DNA of 63,313 nt. Source: Melioribacteraceae bacterium. Lineage in GTDB: Bacteria; Bacteroidota; Ignavibacteria; Ignavibacteriales; Melioribacteraceae. Numbering within the stretch: position 1 is the stretch's first letter; each line of letters starts with the position of its first letter. The position numbers and the translations under genes were made by a program. Location: positions 1 through 63,313 of the forward strand of contig WGCV01000033.1 in the NCBI GenBank assembly GCA_015493615.1, written 5' to 3'. Under the pieces are notes generated by a model. It ran no database searches. It was given only the letters and a program-made list of their open reading frames with translations, and was not told where the DNA came from. Positions 34,364-43,184 of the stretch are shown here, in pieces.

Positions 34364-34564
34364 ATGATGGGTGGAATGGGTTACGGATGGTTCTTTTGGA
34401 TAATTATCGTAGTGATAGCTATCTGGGGAATTCTCCAATTTACCAACAAAAATCAACCGTATAATAATCAAACTGCGGAAACGCCTTTGGATATTTTGAA
34501 AAAAAGATATGCAAAAGGTGAAATAACTAAAGAACAATTCGAAGAAATGAAAAGAAATCTTTAG
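34364..34564 (+). CDS. Small SHOCT-domain membrane protein
   Basis: A 66-residue protein: one membrane span (YGWFFWIIIVVIAIWGILQF) and a C-terminal SHOCT motif (PLDILKKRYAKGEITKEQFEEMK), a short oligomerisation helix pair. Such proteins are usual companions of copper P-type ATPases and may help assemble membrane complexes. It lies 17 bases after DUF2231 and 30 before copB with good AAGGAG sites. Confidence 0.85.
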   Translation: MMGGMGYGWFFWIIIVVIAIWGILQFTNKNQPYNNQTAETPLDILKKRYAKGEITKEQFEEMKRNL

Positions 34565-34594
34565 TTCATAAATAAAATTAAGAAAGGCAAGAAA

Positions 34595-36670
34595 ATGGAA
34601 AATCACAAAGAACATAATCACTCCGAGATGAGCGGTCACAATCACGAAGAGCATACTCATCATGCCGAGCATGGAGGCAAACATCAAAACCACGGCTCGC
34701 ATGATGAACATAAAGGACATGCAAATCATCACCAGCATATGATTGCTGATTTCAGAAAACGTTTCTGGATTTCTCTTGCCGTTTCCGTCCCTATTCTTTT
34801 TCTATCTCCGCTGATTCAAAACTTTCTCGGTATCAGTTCGACTTTACAGTTCAACGGAGATAAATACTTTGCATTTATTCTTTCAACGTTTGTTTTTTTC
34901 TATGGAAGCTATCCTTTTCTTAAAGGAATGGCTGACGAATTAAAGAAAAAACAACCGGGAATGATGACGCTTATTGCCGTTGCAATTAGCGTCGCTTACT
35001 TTTACAGTTCGGCTGTTGTCTTCGGGTTAGAAGGCAAAGTTTTTTTCTGGGAGTTGGCGACGTTAATTGATATAATGCTGGTAGGACATTGGATAGAAAT
35101 GAAATCCGTAATGGGCGCTTCCAAAGCGCTTGAGGAATTGGCAAAACTGATGCCTTCCGACGCGCATTTACTATCCGAAGATGGATCCGTTGTTGACGTT
35201 CCTCTTTCCGATTTAAAATCCGGGGACAAAGTACTTGTAAAACCTGGAGAAAAAATTCCGGCTGACGGCGTTGCCGTTAAAGGACAAAGCTCCGTTAACG
35301 AATCAATGCTTACGGGAGAATCGAAACCTGTTTCTAAAAAGGAGGGAGATAAAGTTATCGGCGGCGGAATAAACGGCGAGGGGTCGTTGGTTATAAAAGT
35401 AGAACGAACCGGAAAAGACTCGTTCCTTTCACAAGTTATTGATTTGGTTAAGGAAGCGCAGGAAAGCAAATCGAAAACTCAGGATTTGGCAAACCGCGCA
35501 GCGTTTTGGTTAACGATAATCGCTATTCTCGGTGGCGCCGTTACAATGTTTATCTGGCTTGCGGTTATGAACCAAAGTCTTTCGTTTGCTCTTGAAAGAA
35601 CGGTAACGGTTATGGTAATTACTTGTCCGCATGCGCTGGGACTTGCGGTGCCTCTTGTAGTTGCAGTATCAACTGCGATTTCAGCGTCAAAAGGATTGCT
35701 GATTCGCAACCGCGGCGCTTTTGAAAAAGCGAGAAACTTAAACGCCGTAATTTTTGATAAAACCGGAACTTTAACCAAAGGGGAATTCGGCGTTACCGAT
35801 ATTATTTCGTTCGACAACAACTTTTCGCAGGACGATATTTTAACTCTCGCGGCTTCGGTTGAAAGATACAGCGAACATCCGATAGCGCAGGGAATTTATA
35901 AAAGCGCTAAAGATTCTTCGGAGGCAGCCGAGTTTATCGCCGTTCCCGGAAAAGGAGCCGAAGCTATTGTTGACGGTAAGAAAGTCGGAGTTTTCAGCCC
36001 CGGTTATTTACGCGAAAAAAATATCTTACCAAAAAATGAACAAATTGACACATTATCTTCTCAAGGCAAAACTGTCGTGTATGTTCTTGTTGACGAACAA
36101 CTTATCGGCTCAATTGCACTTGCAGACATTATCCGCGAAGAATCGAAAGAAGCGATTGCCGAATTTAAGAAATTAGGAATTAAGACAATCATGCTTACCG
36201 GGGATAATGAAAAAGTAGCGAAATATGTTGCCGATCAACTCGGACTTGACAGGTACGTTGCGGAAGTTCTTCCCGACGGAAAAGCTAAAACAGTAAAGGA
36301 AATCCAAAGCGAAGGATTCGTTGTTGCAATGACAGGCGACGGAGTAAACGACGCTCCCGCGCTTGCGCAAGCCGATGTTGGGATTGCAATAGGCGCCGGA
36401 ACTGATGTTGCCGTTGAAACCGCAGATATAGTGTTGGTTAAAAGTAATCCTCTCGATGTTCTTTCGATAATTAAACTTGCGAAAGCGACTTACAAAAAAA
36501 TGGTCGAGAATTTAATTTGGGCAACCGGATACAACCTTTTTGCCATTCCCCTTGCAGCTGGTGTGCTTTACAGTTGGGGAATTTTACTAAGTCCCGCCGC
36601 AGGAGCCGCTTTAATGTCGCTCAGTACGGTTATCGTCGCAATTAATGCGCGAAGACTGAAAATAGATTAA
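34595..36670 (+). CDS. copB: CopB-type heavy-metal P1B-ATPase
   Basis: A 691-residue copper/silver export ATPase. The N-terminus is His-rich (17 His in the first 48 residues) and replaces the HMA domains of CopA. The TM6 metal site is CPH (Cys344-Pro345-His346, [12 protein letters not shown]), diagnostic of the P1B-3 (CopB) class. Phosphorylation site DKTGT (Asp388), TGES actuator loop and [20 protein letters not shown] hinge are intact. It should move Cu(II) or Cu(I)/Ag(I) out of the cytoplasm. DUF302 and NDH-2-like genes follow at once, so they form an operon. Confidence 0.95.
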   Translation: MENHKEHNHSEMSGHNHEEHTHHAEHGGKHQNHGSHDEHKGHANHHQHMIADFRKRFWISLAVSVPILFLSPLIQNFLGISSTLQFNGDKYFAFILSTFVFFYGSYPFLKGMADELKKKQPGMMTLIAVAISVAYFYSSAVVFGLEGKVFFWELATLIDIMLVGHWIEMKSVMGASKALEELAKLMPSDAHLLSEDGSVVDVPLSDLKSGDKVLVKPGEKIPADGVAVKGQSSVNESMLTGESKPVSKKEGDKVIGGGINGEGSLVIKVERTGKDSFLSQVIDLVKEAQESKSKTQDLANRAAFWLTIIAILGGAVTMFIWLAVMNQSLSFALERTVTVMVITCPHALGLAVPLVVAVSTAISASKGLLIRNRGAFEKARNLNAVIFDKTGTLTKGEFGVTDIISFDNNFSQDDILTLAASVERYSEHPIAQGIYKSAKDSSEAAEFIAVPGKGAEAIVDGKKVGVFSPGYLREKNILPKNEQIDTLSSQGKTVVYVLVDEQLIGSIALADIIREESKEAIAEFKKLGIKTIMLTGDNEKVAKYVADQLGLDRYVAEVLPDGKAKTVKEIQSEGFVVAMTGDGVNDAPALAQADVGIAIGAGTDVAVETADIVLVKSNPLDVLSIIKLAKATYKKMVENLIWATGYNLFAIPLAAGVLYSWGILLSPAAGAALMSLSTVIVAINARRLKID

Positions 36671-36691
36671 AAATAAAAACGGAGAAAAATC

Positions 36692-37075
36692 ATGTCTTAC
36701 TATTTCACAAAAACTTTGAACGCCTCGATGGACGAAGCGTTGGAAAAAGTCTCTGAAGCCCTAAAAACAGAGGGGTTCGGAGTAGTTACTGATTTTGACA
36801 TCAGTAATGCGTTCAAAAACAAATTAGGTCTTGATTACAAGCCGTATAGAATTCTCGGAGCTTGTAATCCCCCTTTTGCCAAGAAGACTTTGGCGATTGA
36901 CGATAAAATCGGCGTTCTGCTTCCATGTAATGTAATCCTTCAGGAACAAGAAGATGGGATTGAAGTTACCGCAATTGATCCTGCTGCGGCTTTAGGCGCG
37001 GTAAACAATCCTACCATTTCCGAGATTGCAGAAGAAATTAGCGCAAAATTAAAAAACGTAATTAATTCACTGTAA
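36692..37075 (+). CDS. DUF302 domain protein
   Basis: A 127-residue cytoplasmic protein with the DUF302 pattern: YYFTKTLNASMDEALEKVSEALKTEGFGVVTDFDI, YRILGACNPPFAKKTLAIDDKIGVLLPCNVIL and a C-terminal helix. Two Cys (GACNPP, LLPCNV) lie on neighbouring strands. The family is frequent near metal and sulfur genes; its role is not known. It is 21 bases after copB and 6 before the flavoprotein gene. Confidence 0.9.
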   Translation: MSYYFTKTLNASMDEALEKVSEALKTEGFGVVTDFDISNAFKNKLGLDYKPYRILGACNPPFAKKTLAIDDKIGVLLPCNVILQEQEDGIEVTAIDPAAALGAVNNPTISEIAEEISAKLKNVINSL

Positions 37076-37081
37076 AATTTC

Positions 37082-38356
37082 GTGAGAGGAAAGAGACAGC
37101 ATATTATAATCATAGGCGCGGGATTCGGCGGATTATATGCCGCGAAGGAACTTCTGCGCGGATCGGGTAATTTCGAAATAACAATTGTTGATTCGCGCAA
37201 CTATCACCTGTTTCAGCCGCTTCTTTATCAAGTGGCTGCGGCTCAGCTTGCGCCGGAAGATATCGCTTATCCCATACGGGAAATATTCTCTAAAAACAAA
37301 AACGTTACCGTTTTAAAAGAGAAAGTATCTTCGGTGAATCCGGACGCGAAATGTATAAACGTTGAATGCGGTAAATTATATTATGACAAGCTCATCTTGT
37401 CCGTCGGCGTCGTTCCCGAGTACTTCGGGAACGACAACTGGCGGTCAATAGCGACACCTCTTAAAACATTGGAAGACGCCTTAAGTATCAGAAGAAAAAT
37501 ATTAAACGTTTTTGAACGTGCGGAAGCCGAAATGCTTCATCCTTGCAGCGAAAGTCCTTTAAACTTTGTTATTATCGGAGGAGGACCTACCGGAATTGAG
37601 TTATCCGGAGCATTAGCCGAACTGAGCCGTTACACGCTTAAAAACGAATTTAGAAATATTAAACCGGAAAGAGCAAAAATATTTTTGATTGAAGCCGGTA
37701 AAAATATTCTTCCGGGGTTCTCTCCTAAACTTCAGAATGCGGCTGTTAAGTCCTTAAACAAGCTTGGGATAACCGTCAAGACGAATTCGAGAGTTATAAA
37801 TATTGATAGAGCCGGAGTTGAAATTTTTAATGAAGGCAAAACCGAAAAAATTGAAAGCGTGGTTGTGCTGTGGGCGGCGGGAGTAAAAGCAAATTTCAAG
37901 AAAAATATTTTCGCCGAAGAACATAAAATTAATTTTGATAAAAAGGGAAGAGTGCTAGTCGCACAAAACTTAACTATTCCGAAATATAACGACGTTTATG
38001 TAGTCGGAGATTTTGCATCTATTGCCGCAAGCGACGGCAAACCGTTGCCGGGAACAGCTCCGGTCGCAATGCAACAGGGAATTTACGCGGCAAAACATAT
38101 AAAAGGCAATTCCCGCAAAGAATTTAACTACCGCAACAAAGGAAGTCTAGCCGTGATAGGGCGCAACTCGGCAGTCGCAGATTTTACTATATTACATGTT
38201 AGCGGATTTATCGCGTGGATACTTTGGGTATTTGTTCACATCGGATATTTAATCGGTTTCAACAATCGAGTTTTTGTATTATTGAAGTGGGCTTGGAACT
38301 ACTTCAAGAAAAAATCAACCTCCCGAATTATTTATCGTAGCAATTCCAATTCGTAA
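37082..38356 (+). CDS. Type II NADH dehydrogenase-like FAD flavoprotein
   Basis: A 424-residue pyridine nucleotide-disulfide oxidoreductase of the NDH-2 family: FAD motif IIIIGAGFGGLYAAKEL, DSRNYHLFQPLLYQVAAAQL (characteristic of NDH-2), NAD motif VIIGGGPTGIELSGALAEL, VVLWAAGVKAN and VVGDFASI. The C-terminal hydrophobic segment (FIAWILWVFVHIGYLIGF) binds the membrane. It passes electrons from NADH to quinone. GTG start, 6 bases after DUF302, with no good alternative. Its place behind a copper ATPase suggests a link with copper stress, since NDH-2 enzymes can reduce Cu(II). Confidence 0.88.
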   Translation: MRGKRQHIIIIGAGFGGLYAAKELLRGSGNFEITIVDSRNYHLFQPLLYQVAAAQLAPEDIAYPIREIFSKNKNVTVLKEKVSSVNPDAKCINVECGKLYYDKLILSVGVVPEYFGNDNWRSIATPLKTLEDALSIRRKILNVFERAEAEMLHPCSESPLNFVIIGGGPTGIELSGALAELSRYTLKNEFRNIKPERAKIFLIEAGKNILPGFSPKLQNAAVKSLNKLGITVKTNSRVINIDRAGVEIFNEGKTEKIESVVVLWAAGVKANFKKNIFAEEHKINFDKKGRVLVAQNLTIPKYNDVYVVGDFASIAASDGKPLPGTAPVAMQQGIYAAKHIKGNSRKEFNYRNKGSLAVIGRNSAVADFTILHVSGFIAWILWVFVHIGYLIGFNNRVFVLLKWAWNYFKKKSTSRIIYRSNSNS

Positions 38357-38413
38357 ACAATAATCACAGAAAATTTTAATGAAAAAACAAATCATAGAAA
38401 AAAGGAGTGTAAA

Positions 38414-40162
38414 ATGAGACACATTATCGCCTTACTCATGCTCGGGATTACAAGCTCTGTTTTTGCCCAAAACCAGCTGCTTATTCCCGATACGTTAAGC
38501 GGAACTACGCTTAACCTTAATCTACAATATGGGACTTTTGAGTTTTATCCGGGAGTGCAAACCGAGACGATGGGAGCAAACGGAAACATACTCGGCCCTA
38601 CATTAATAATGAATTCCGGTGAATTTGTTGATATATATGTAAATAATAATATCAACGACACTACAACAATCCATTGGCACGGAATGCACGTTTCAGCCGA
38701 AAACGATGGTGGACCGCATACTACCATTGCGCCGGGTGAAACTTGGAACCCGAGTTTTACGGTACTTGACAAAGCGGGAACTTACTGGTATCATCCTCAT
38801 CTGCACAGAAAAACAAACCTGCACGTTTCAAAAGGAATAGCCGGCTTTATTATTGTTCGCGACACGGAAGAAGCCGCTTTGGAATTGCCCCGCAAATACG
38901 GAGTTGACGATTTTCCTCTTGTTATTCAAACAAAAACTTTCGACACCGAAAAAGAAATTGTCGTTCCTTCAAATGCCGATTCCGTAGTTATGGTCAACGC
39001 CACAAGAAACGCCGAGCTGCAAGTTCCAGCGCAAGTAGTACGATTTCGTCTTCTCAACGGTTCATCTCAAAGGGTTTTTAACGTGGGATTGAGCGGCAAC
39101 AAGCCCTTTTTCCAGATCGCCTCCGATGGCGGCTTGCTCGAAAACCCGGTTGAATTAACGCGCCTTCAGCTTTCTCCCGGCGAAAGAGCAGAAATTCTTG
39201 TTGATTTTGCCGACGCGGAACTCGGAGATATAGTTTACTTGATGAGCTACGCTTCGGAATTCCCGAACGGAATTTACGGCGCAGTTTATCCCGGAATGAG
39301 CGCTATACAGACGCTGAACAACTACAATCCCAATCCGATAAACGGCGCGGATTTTAATCTGATGCAATTTAAGGTTGTAAATCAAACATCAAGTCCGGTA
39401 ACAACCGTTCCGGCAAACCTTGTTCCCGTAACGCCTTTAACGGAAAACGACGCGGATACAACAAGGAACCTGACACTAAATCCCGTGCAGATGGGACCAA
39501 ACGTATTGAACGGCGAGTTTTTAATAAATAACACATCGTTTGATATGGATGTTATTAATTACACGATTCCGTTAAACAACACTGAAATTTGGTCGATTAC
39601 AAACCAATCTCCTATTGCTCATCCGTTTCATATTCATGATGTGCAGTTTTACATATTGGACAGAAACGGCGTTCCCCCTGCGCCGAGCGAAGCCGGACGA
39701 AAAGACGTAGTGATTATCAAACCTCAGGAAACCGTTCGCTTTATTACAAAGTTTGAAGATTTTGCAGACGACCCCGTTCCTTACATGTATCATTGTCATA
39801 TGCTGACTCACGAAGATGGTGGAATGATGGGACAATTTTCCGTTGTAACGATTACGGGAATAAACGACGAATCAACCGCGACGGAAAAATTCGAGCTGTC
39901 GCAAAATTATCCGAATCCCTTTAACCCTTCAACCGTTATAAACTACAGTTTACCGAAAGCCGTAAACGTTTCAATTTCTGTTTACAACTTAATCGGACAG
40001 AAAATTGCCACGCTTGTTAATAATGAATATCATGAAGCGGGAAACTACAGCGTATCATTTAATTCCGACGCAGTAAGTTCGCCCGTTCCAAGCGGCGTTT
40101 ACTTTTATTCTATAAACGCCGGCGGATTTTCATCCACGAAAAAAATGCTTCTTTTAAAATAA
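38414..40162 (+). CDS. Multicopper oxidase with T9SS type A sorting domain
   Basis: A 582-residue exported enzyme. The signal peptide (HIIALLMLGITSSVFAQ) is followed by three cupredoxin domains. Copper ligands are visible: HWHGMH (from His87), WYHPHLH, HPFHIHD and YHCHMLTHEDGGMMG, the last with the type 1 Cys. The last 90 residues are a T9SS sorting domain (QNYPNPFNPSTVINYSLP to KMLLLK). Family members such as CueO oxidise Cu(I) to less toxic Cu(II). Here the enzyme should act at the cell surface. A ggagtg site precedes the ATG. Last gene before a terminator. Confidence 0.93.
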   Translation: MRHIIALLMLGITSSVFAQNQLLIPDTLSGTTLNLNLQYGTFEFYPGVQTETMGANGNILGPTLIMNSGEFVDIYVNNNINDTTTIHWHGMHVSAENDGGPHTTIAPGETWNPSFTVLDKAGTYWYHPHLHRKTNLHVSKGIAGFIIVRDTEEAALELPRKYGVDDFPLVIQTKTFDTEKEIVVPSNADSVVMVNATRNAELQVPAQVVRFRLLNGSSQRVFNVGLSGNKPFFQIASDGGLLENPVELTRLQLSPGERAEILVDFADAELGDIVYLMSYASEFPNGIYGAVYPGMSAIQTLNNYNPNPINGADFNLMQFKVVNQTSSPVTTVPANLVPVTPLTENDADTTRNLTLNPVQMGPNVLNGEFLINNTSFDMDVINYTIPLNNTEIWSITNQSPIAHPFHIHDVQFYILDRNGVPPAPSEAGRKDVVIIKPQETVRFITKFEDFADDPVPYMYHCHMLTHEDGGMMGQFSVVTITGINDESTATEKFELSQNYPNPFNPSTVINYSLPKAVNVSISVYNLIGQKIATLVNNEYHEAGNYSVSFNSDAVSSPVPSGVYFYSINAGGFSSTKKMLLLK

Positions 40163-40171
40163 TACTTATAG

Positions 40172-40222
40172 AGCTTTGAACGATTTACGGAGTGTTTTAT
40201 AAATTGTTCAAAGCTTTTTTTA
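40172..40222 (+). terminator. Rho-independent terminator
   Basis: agctttgaac (40172-40181) pairs with gttcaaagct (40206-40215), followed by a T run. Ends the copper operon before the mer operon. Confidence 0.85.
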
Positions 40223-40293
40223 TTCTCCCTTTTGCCGTTTTTTTTGAAATTACTCCTCCGTAAAAACGACTATAAAATTTTATGCGTTTTTTA

Positions 40294-40328
40294 CTTGACT
40301 CCGTAGCATACTACAGCCCGTATATTTG
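40294..40328 (+). promoter_or_regulatory. MerR-type promoter/operator of the mer operon
   Basis: CTTGACT at 40294-40300, an imperfect dyad ccgtag/ctacag (40301-40306, 40311-40316), then TATATTTG at 40321-40328, which matches the Bacteroidota -7 element TAnnTTTG. The spacing between TTGACT and TATATT is 20 bases, longer than the usual 17, as expected for MerR-controlled promoters. merR starts 27 bases later. Confidence 0.65.
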
Positions 40329-40354
40329 TATTAGTAATAAAAGGATTTTAGAAA

Positions 40355-40753
40355 ATGAAAAATTTAACAGTCGGTCGGCTATCTCGAACCGTAGGAATAA
40401 ACGTGGAAACAGTCCGCTACTACGAAAATATCGGTTTAATGCCCAAGCCGGAACGGAAGGAATCCGGTTACAGGATTTATTCGGACTCGGATGTGGAAAG
40501 ACTGAGGTTTATTAAGAACTCCAAACTTCTTGGATTTACATTAAAAGAAATAAAAGAGCTTCTTCTTTTAAGAATTGATGAAGACACAACATGTGACGAT
40601 TTAAAGGAAAAAGCAGAGAGGAAGATAGAAGAGGTAAATTTAAAAATTGAAGAATTAAAAAAAATCAAACGGGCTTTGGAAAAATTAGCACAGCAATGCC
40701 ATGTTAACGCGCCCAAAAGCGAGTGCCCGATTTTAGAGAATCTTGAAAAATAA
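40355..40753 (+). CDS. merR: Mercury-responsive MerR regulator
   Basis: A 132-residue MerR protein. Residues 4-70 are the winged helix (LTVGRLSRTVGINVETVRYY). The Hg(II) ligands are Cys80, Cys115 and Cys124; the spacings of 35 and 9 are identical to those of Tn21/Tn501 MerR (82, 117, 126), with the matching CHVNAPKSECPI end. It should repress merR-merA-merTP and untwist the overlong promoter when Hg(II) binds. The stop is 10 bases before the merA ATG. Confidence 0.93.
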   Translation: MKNLTVGRLSRTVGINVETVRYYENIGLMPKPERKESGYRIYSDSDVERLRFIKNSKLLGFTLKEIKELLLLRIDEDTTCDDLKEKAERKIEEVNLKIEELKKIKRALEKLAQQCHVNAPKSECPILENLEK

Positions 40754-40763
40754 GAAGTTTAAA

Positions 40764-42446
40764 ATGAGAATAAAACGAGTAAAATACTCAATATCGGGAA
40801 TGACGTGCGACGGCTGCGCCCGGACAATTGAGAAGGCGCTAAGCGGCACAGATGGAATATTAAAAGAATACGTGAGCTTTGTGAAAGGCGTAGGGGAATT
40901 TGAAATTGACGAAGATATAATAACCAAAGAAAAAGTCGCCGAATTAATTAATTCAACTCACTACAAAGTAGTCGAGAAAATTAAGAGCGGGGAGAAAAAT
41001 TTTTCGGGTAAAAGCACAACGGAATCGACTACTGAAAATCATTCCGGCGATTTTGATTATGATTTGATAATTATAGGCGGCGGTTCGGCGGCTTTCGCAG
41101 CGGCTATAAAAGCAAGCTCGTTGCTTAAAACGGTTTTGATGATTAACGACGGACTTCCAATCGGCGGGTCGTGCGTAAACGTCGGCTGCGTCCCTTCAAA
41201 AACTTTAATCAGAAATGCCGAGCAATTTTATTATTCTAATCATCCTAATTTTTCCGGAATTATTCCGGGAAATAACCGCTTAAATTTTAAGGAATCTATA
41301 CGACAGAAAAAAGAATTGGTTAGCAGTTTAAGGAAGGAAAAATATATTGACGTTTTAAAGGACGATTCAAATGTAACAATCATAGAAGGAAGAGCCGAGT
41401 TGTTGAAAAACAGAACGGTTACTGTAAATGGAAAAATTTTTACTTCAAAGAAAATTCTTCTCTCAACCGGTTCCTCTACCTTTATTCCCGATATACCCGG
41501 ACTTAACGATGTTAACTATTTAACAAATGTTTCTCTTTACGATTTGGAAGAAATGCCCGAACATCTGCTAATAATCGGCGGACGGTATATTGCTCTTGAA
41601 AATACGCAGCTTTTTGCGAGACTTGGCGCAAAGGTTACAATACTGCAACGGTCAAACAGAATAATTCCCGAAGAAACAGATGACGTTAGCGATGAACTTT
41701 CAAAGTATCTGTCCGCCGAAAACATTGAAATTAAAACGGGAGTTAAGATTAAATCGATTAAAGAAAAAACCGGCAAAATAATAGTAGTCTCTGACATAAA
41801 AGGAAAACCGGAGACCATAGAAGGAAGTCATCTTTTTGTTGCTGCGGGAAGAAAAGGAAACTCCGGAAATTTCGTCAAAGCCGGAGTTGAGACTTTCGGA
41901 AACGGTTTTGTTAAAACGGATGAATTTTTACAGACAAACATTCCCGATATTTATGCCGCCGGAGATATTACGGGAGAATATTTATTTGTTTATTCCGCCT
42001 CATACGAGGGCGCGCTTGCTGTCGAAAACATGTTTGGCGATAAAAAACGTCCTAAAGATTATTCGGTTTTTCCATGGGTTATTTTTACCGACCCGCAAAT
42101 CGCCGGAGTGGGAATGAATGAAAAACAAGCCGCTGAAAACAATATTGAATTTGATGTTTCAACTATCTTTTTGAAAGACATTCCGCGAGCGCTCGCCGCG
42201 CGAAACAAAAAAGGATTTATTAAATTGCTCCGCGATAGAAATAGCGACAAATTAATAGGCGCAAGAATTGTAGCTTCGGAAGGCTCCGAATTATTAATGG
42301 AAATCTCTTTGGCAATTAAATACGGGATAACCGCCGAAGAATTAAAAAATCTGTTTCATCCGTATTTAACGCTTTCCGAAGGCGTTAAGCTCGCCGCGAT
42401 TGGTTTTGATACGGACGTCCGCAAGCTTTCGTGTTGTGCGGTTTAA
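40764..42446 (+). CDS. merA: Mercuric reductase with N-terminal HMA domain
   Basis: A 560-residue flavoenzyme that reduces Hg(II) to Hg(0) with NADPH. An N-terminal HMA domain (GMTCDGC, Cys15/Cys18) is followed by the disulfide reductase fold: FAD motif DLIIIGGGSAAFAAAIKA, redox pair Cys137/Cys142 (GGSCVNVGCVPSKTL), NAD-binding half with IIGGRYIALENTQLFARLG and the C-terminal dimer domain. The vicinal Cys557-Cys558 near the end (KLSCCAV) is the Hg delivery pair specific to MerA. ATG at 40764 is preferred to a TTG at 40743 that lies inside merR. Confidence 0.95.
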   Translation: MRIKRVKYSISGMTCDGCARTIEKALSGTDGILKEYVSFVKGVGEFEIDEDIITKEKVAELINSTHYKVVEKIKSGEKNFSGKSTTESTTENHSGDFDYDLIIIGGGSAAFAAAIKASSLLKTVLMINDGLPIGGSCVNVGCVPSKTLIRNAEQFYYSNHPNFSGIIPGNNRLNFKESIRQKKELVSSLRKEKYIDVLKDDSNVTIIEGRAELLKNRTVTVNGKIFTSKKILLSTGSSTFIPDIPGLNDVNYLTNVSLYDLEEMPEHLLIIGGRYIALENTQLFARLGAKVTILQRSNRIIPEETDDVSDELSKYLSAENIEIKTGVKIKSIKEKTGKIIVVSDIKGKPETIEGSHLFVAAGRKGNSGNFVKAGVETFGNGFVKTDEFLQTNIPDIYAAGDITGEYLFVYSASYEGALAVENMFGDKKRPKDYSVFPWVIFTDPQIAGVGMNEKQAAENNIEFDVSTIFLKDIPRALAARNKKGFIKLLRDRNSDKLIGARIVASEGSELLMEISLAIKYGITAEELKNLFHPYLTLSEGVKLAAIGFDTDVRKLSCCAV

Positions 42447-42464
42447 TTAAAAACAGTGACTAAA

Positions 42465-43064
42465 ATGAAAAAAGAGAAAACAAATAAAAAATTAATTATT
42501 ACCGGAATTATTGCTGCTATCTCGGCTTCGCTCTGCTGTATTGCTCCTTTGTTAGCTTTGATTGCAGGAGTAAGCGGATTGGCGTCTGCTTTTACTTGGG
42601 TAGAACCGCTTAGACCTTACTTAATAGGGTTAACTTTATTAACGCTCGGCTACGCGTGGCGCCGACAATTAAAAACGAGAAAAGAAATTGAATGCGACTG
42701 CGAAGCGGATGATAACCCCTCTTTTTTTCATTCAAAAACATTTTTAGGAATAACTACGATATTTGTAATTTTAATGCTCGCATTCCCTTACTATAATTCG
42801 TCTCTGTTTGAGTCCGATTCAAATATTTCTAAATTTACAGAAGCAAATTTAACAACAGCCAATTTGCAATTTGAGGGAATGACATGTAAAGGATGTGAAT
42901 CAAGCATAGCTAATTATGCAAAAGATGCAGGGGCTAAATCAGTTGAATCAAATTACACTACAGGAAAAGCAATCATTAAATACAATAAAACCAAAACTAA
43001 TATTGATTCAATCGTTGCCAATATTGAATTGCTCGGATATAAATTGAAAACCAAGAAGCATTAG
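42465..43064 (+). CDS. merT: MerTP, mercuric ion transporter fused to MerP
   Basis: A 199-residue fusion. The MerT part has three membrane segments; the vicinal Cys24-Cys25 in the first (SASLCCIAPLLAL) match the MerT site. A loop after the second has CDC (ECDCE). The last 75 residues are a MerP-like HMA domain (FEGMTCKGCESSI), placed outside the membrane. It brings Hg(II) into the cell for MerA. ATG at 42465 is preferred to GTG at 42456. It ends the merRA(TP) operon. Confidence 0.9.
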   Translation: MKKEKTNKKLIITGIIAAISASLCCIAPLLALIAGVSGLASAFTWVEPLRPYLIGLTLLTLGYAWRRQLKTRKEIECDCEADDNPSFFHSKTFLGITTIFVILMLAFPYYNSSLFESDSNISKFTEANLTTANLQFEGMTCKGCESSIANYAKDAGAKSVESNYTTGKAIIKYNKTKTNIDSIVANIELLGYKLKTKKH

Positions 43065-43100
43065 AAAACCTTTCCAATAAAATACATCACAATATTTATC

Positions 43101-43123
43101 AGTGTCAAATAGCCGACACTTTT
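43101..43123 (+). terminator. Weak terminator after merTP
   Basis: agtgtc (43101-43106) and gacact (43115-43120) with an 8-base loop and a short T tail. Confidence 0.4.
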
Positions 43124-43184
43124 ACGCCTCATACTTCTCTAATTTGGAACTGCAAAATTATTATTAATCCAAAAGGAGAAAAAA

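Noticed and set aside
40743-40763. TTG start of merA inside merR
   Set aside because: The ATG at 40764 leads directly into the HMA domain and avoids the overlap.
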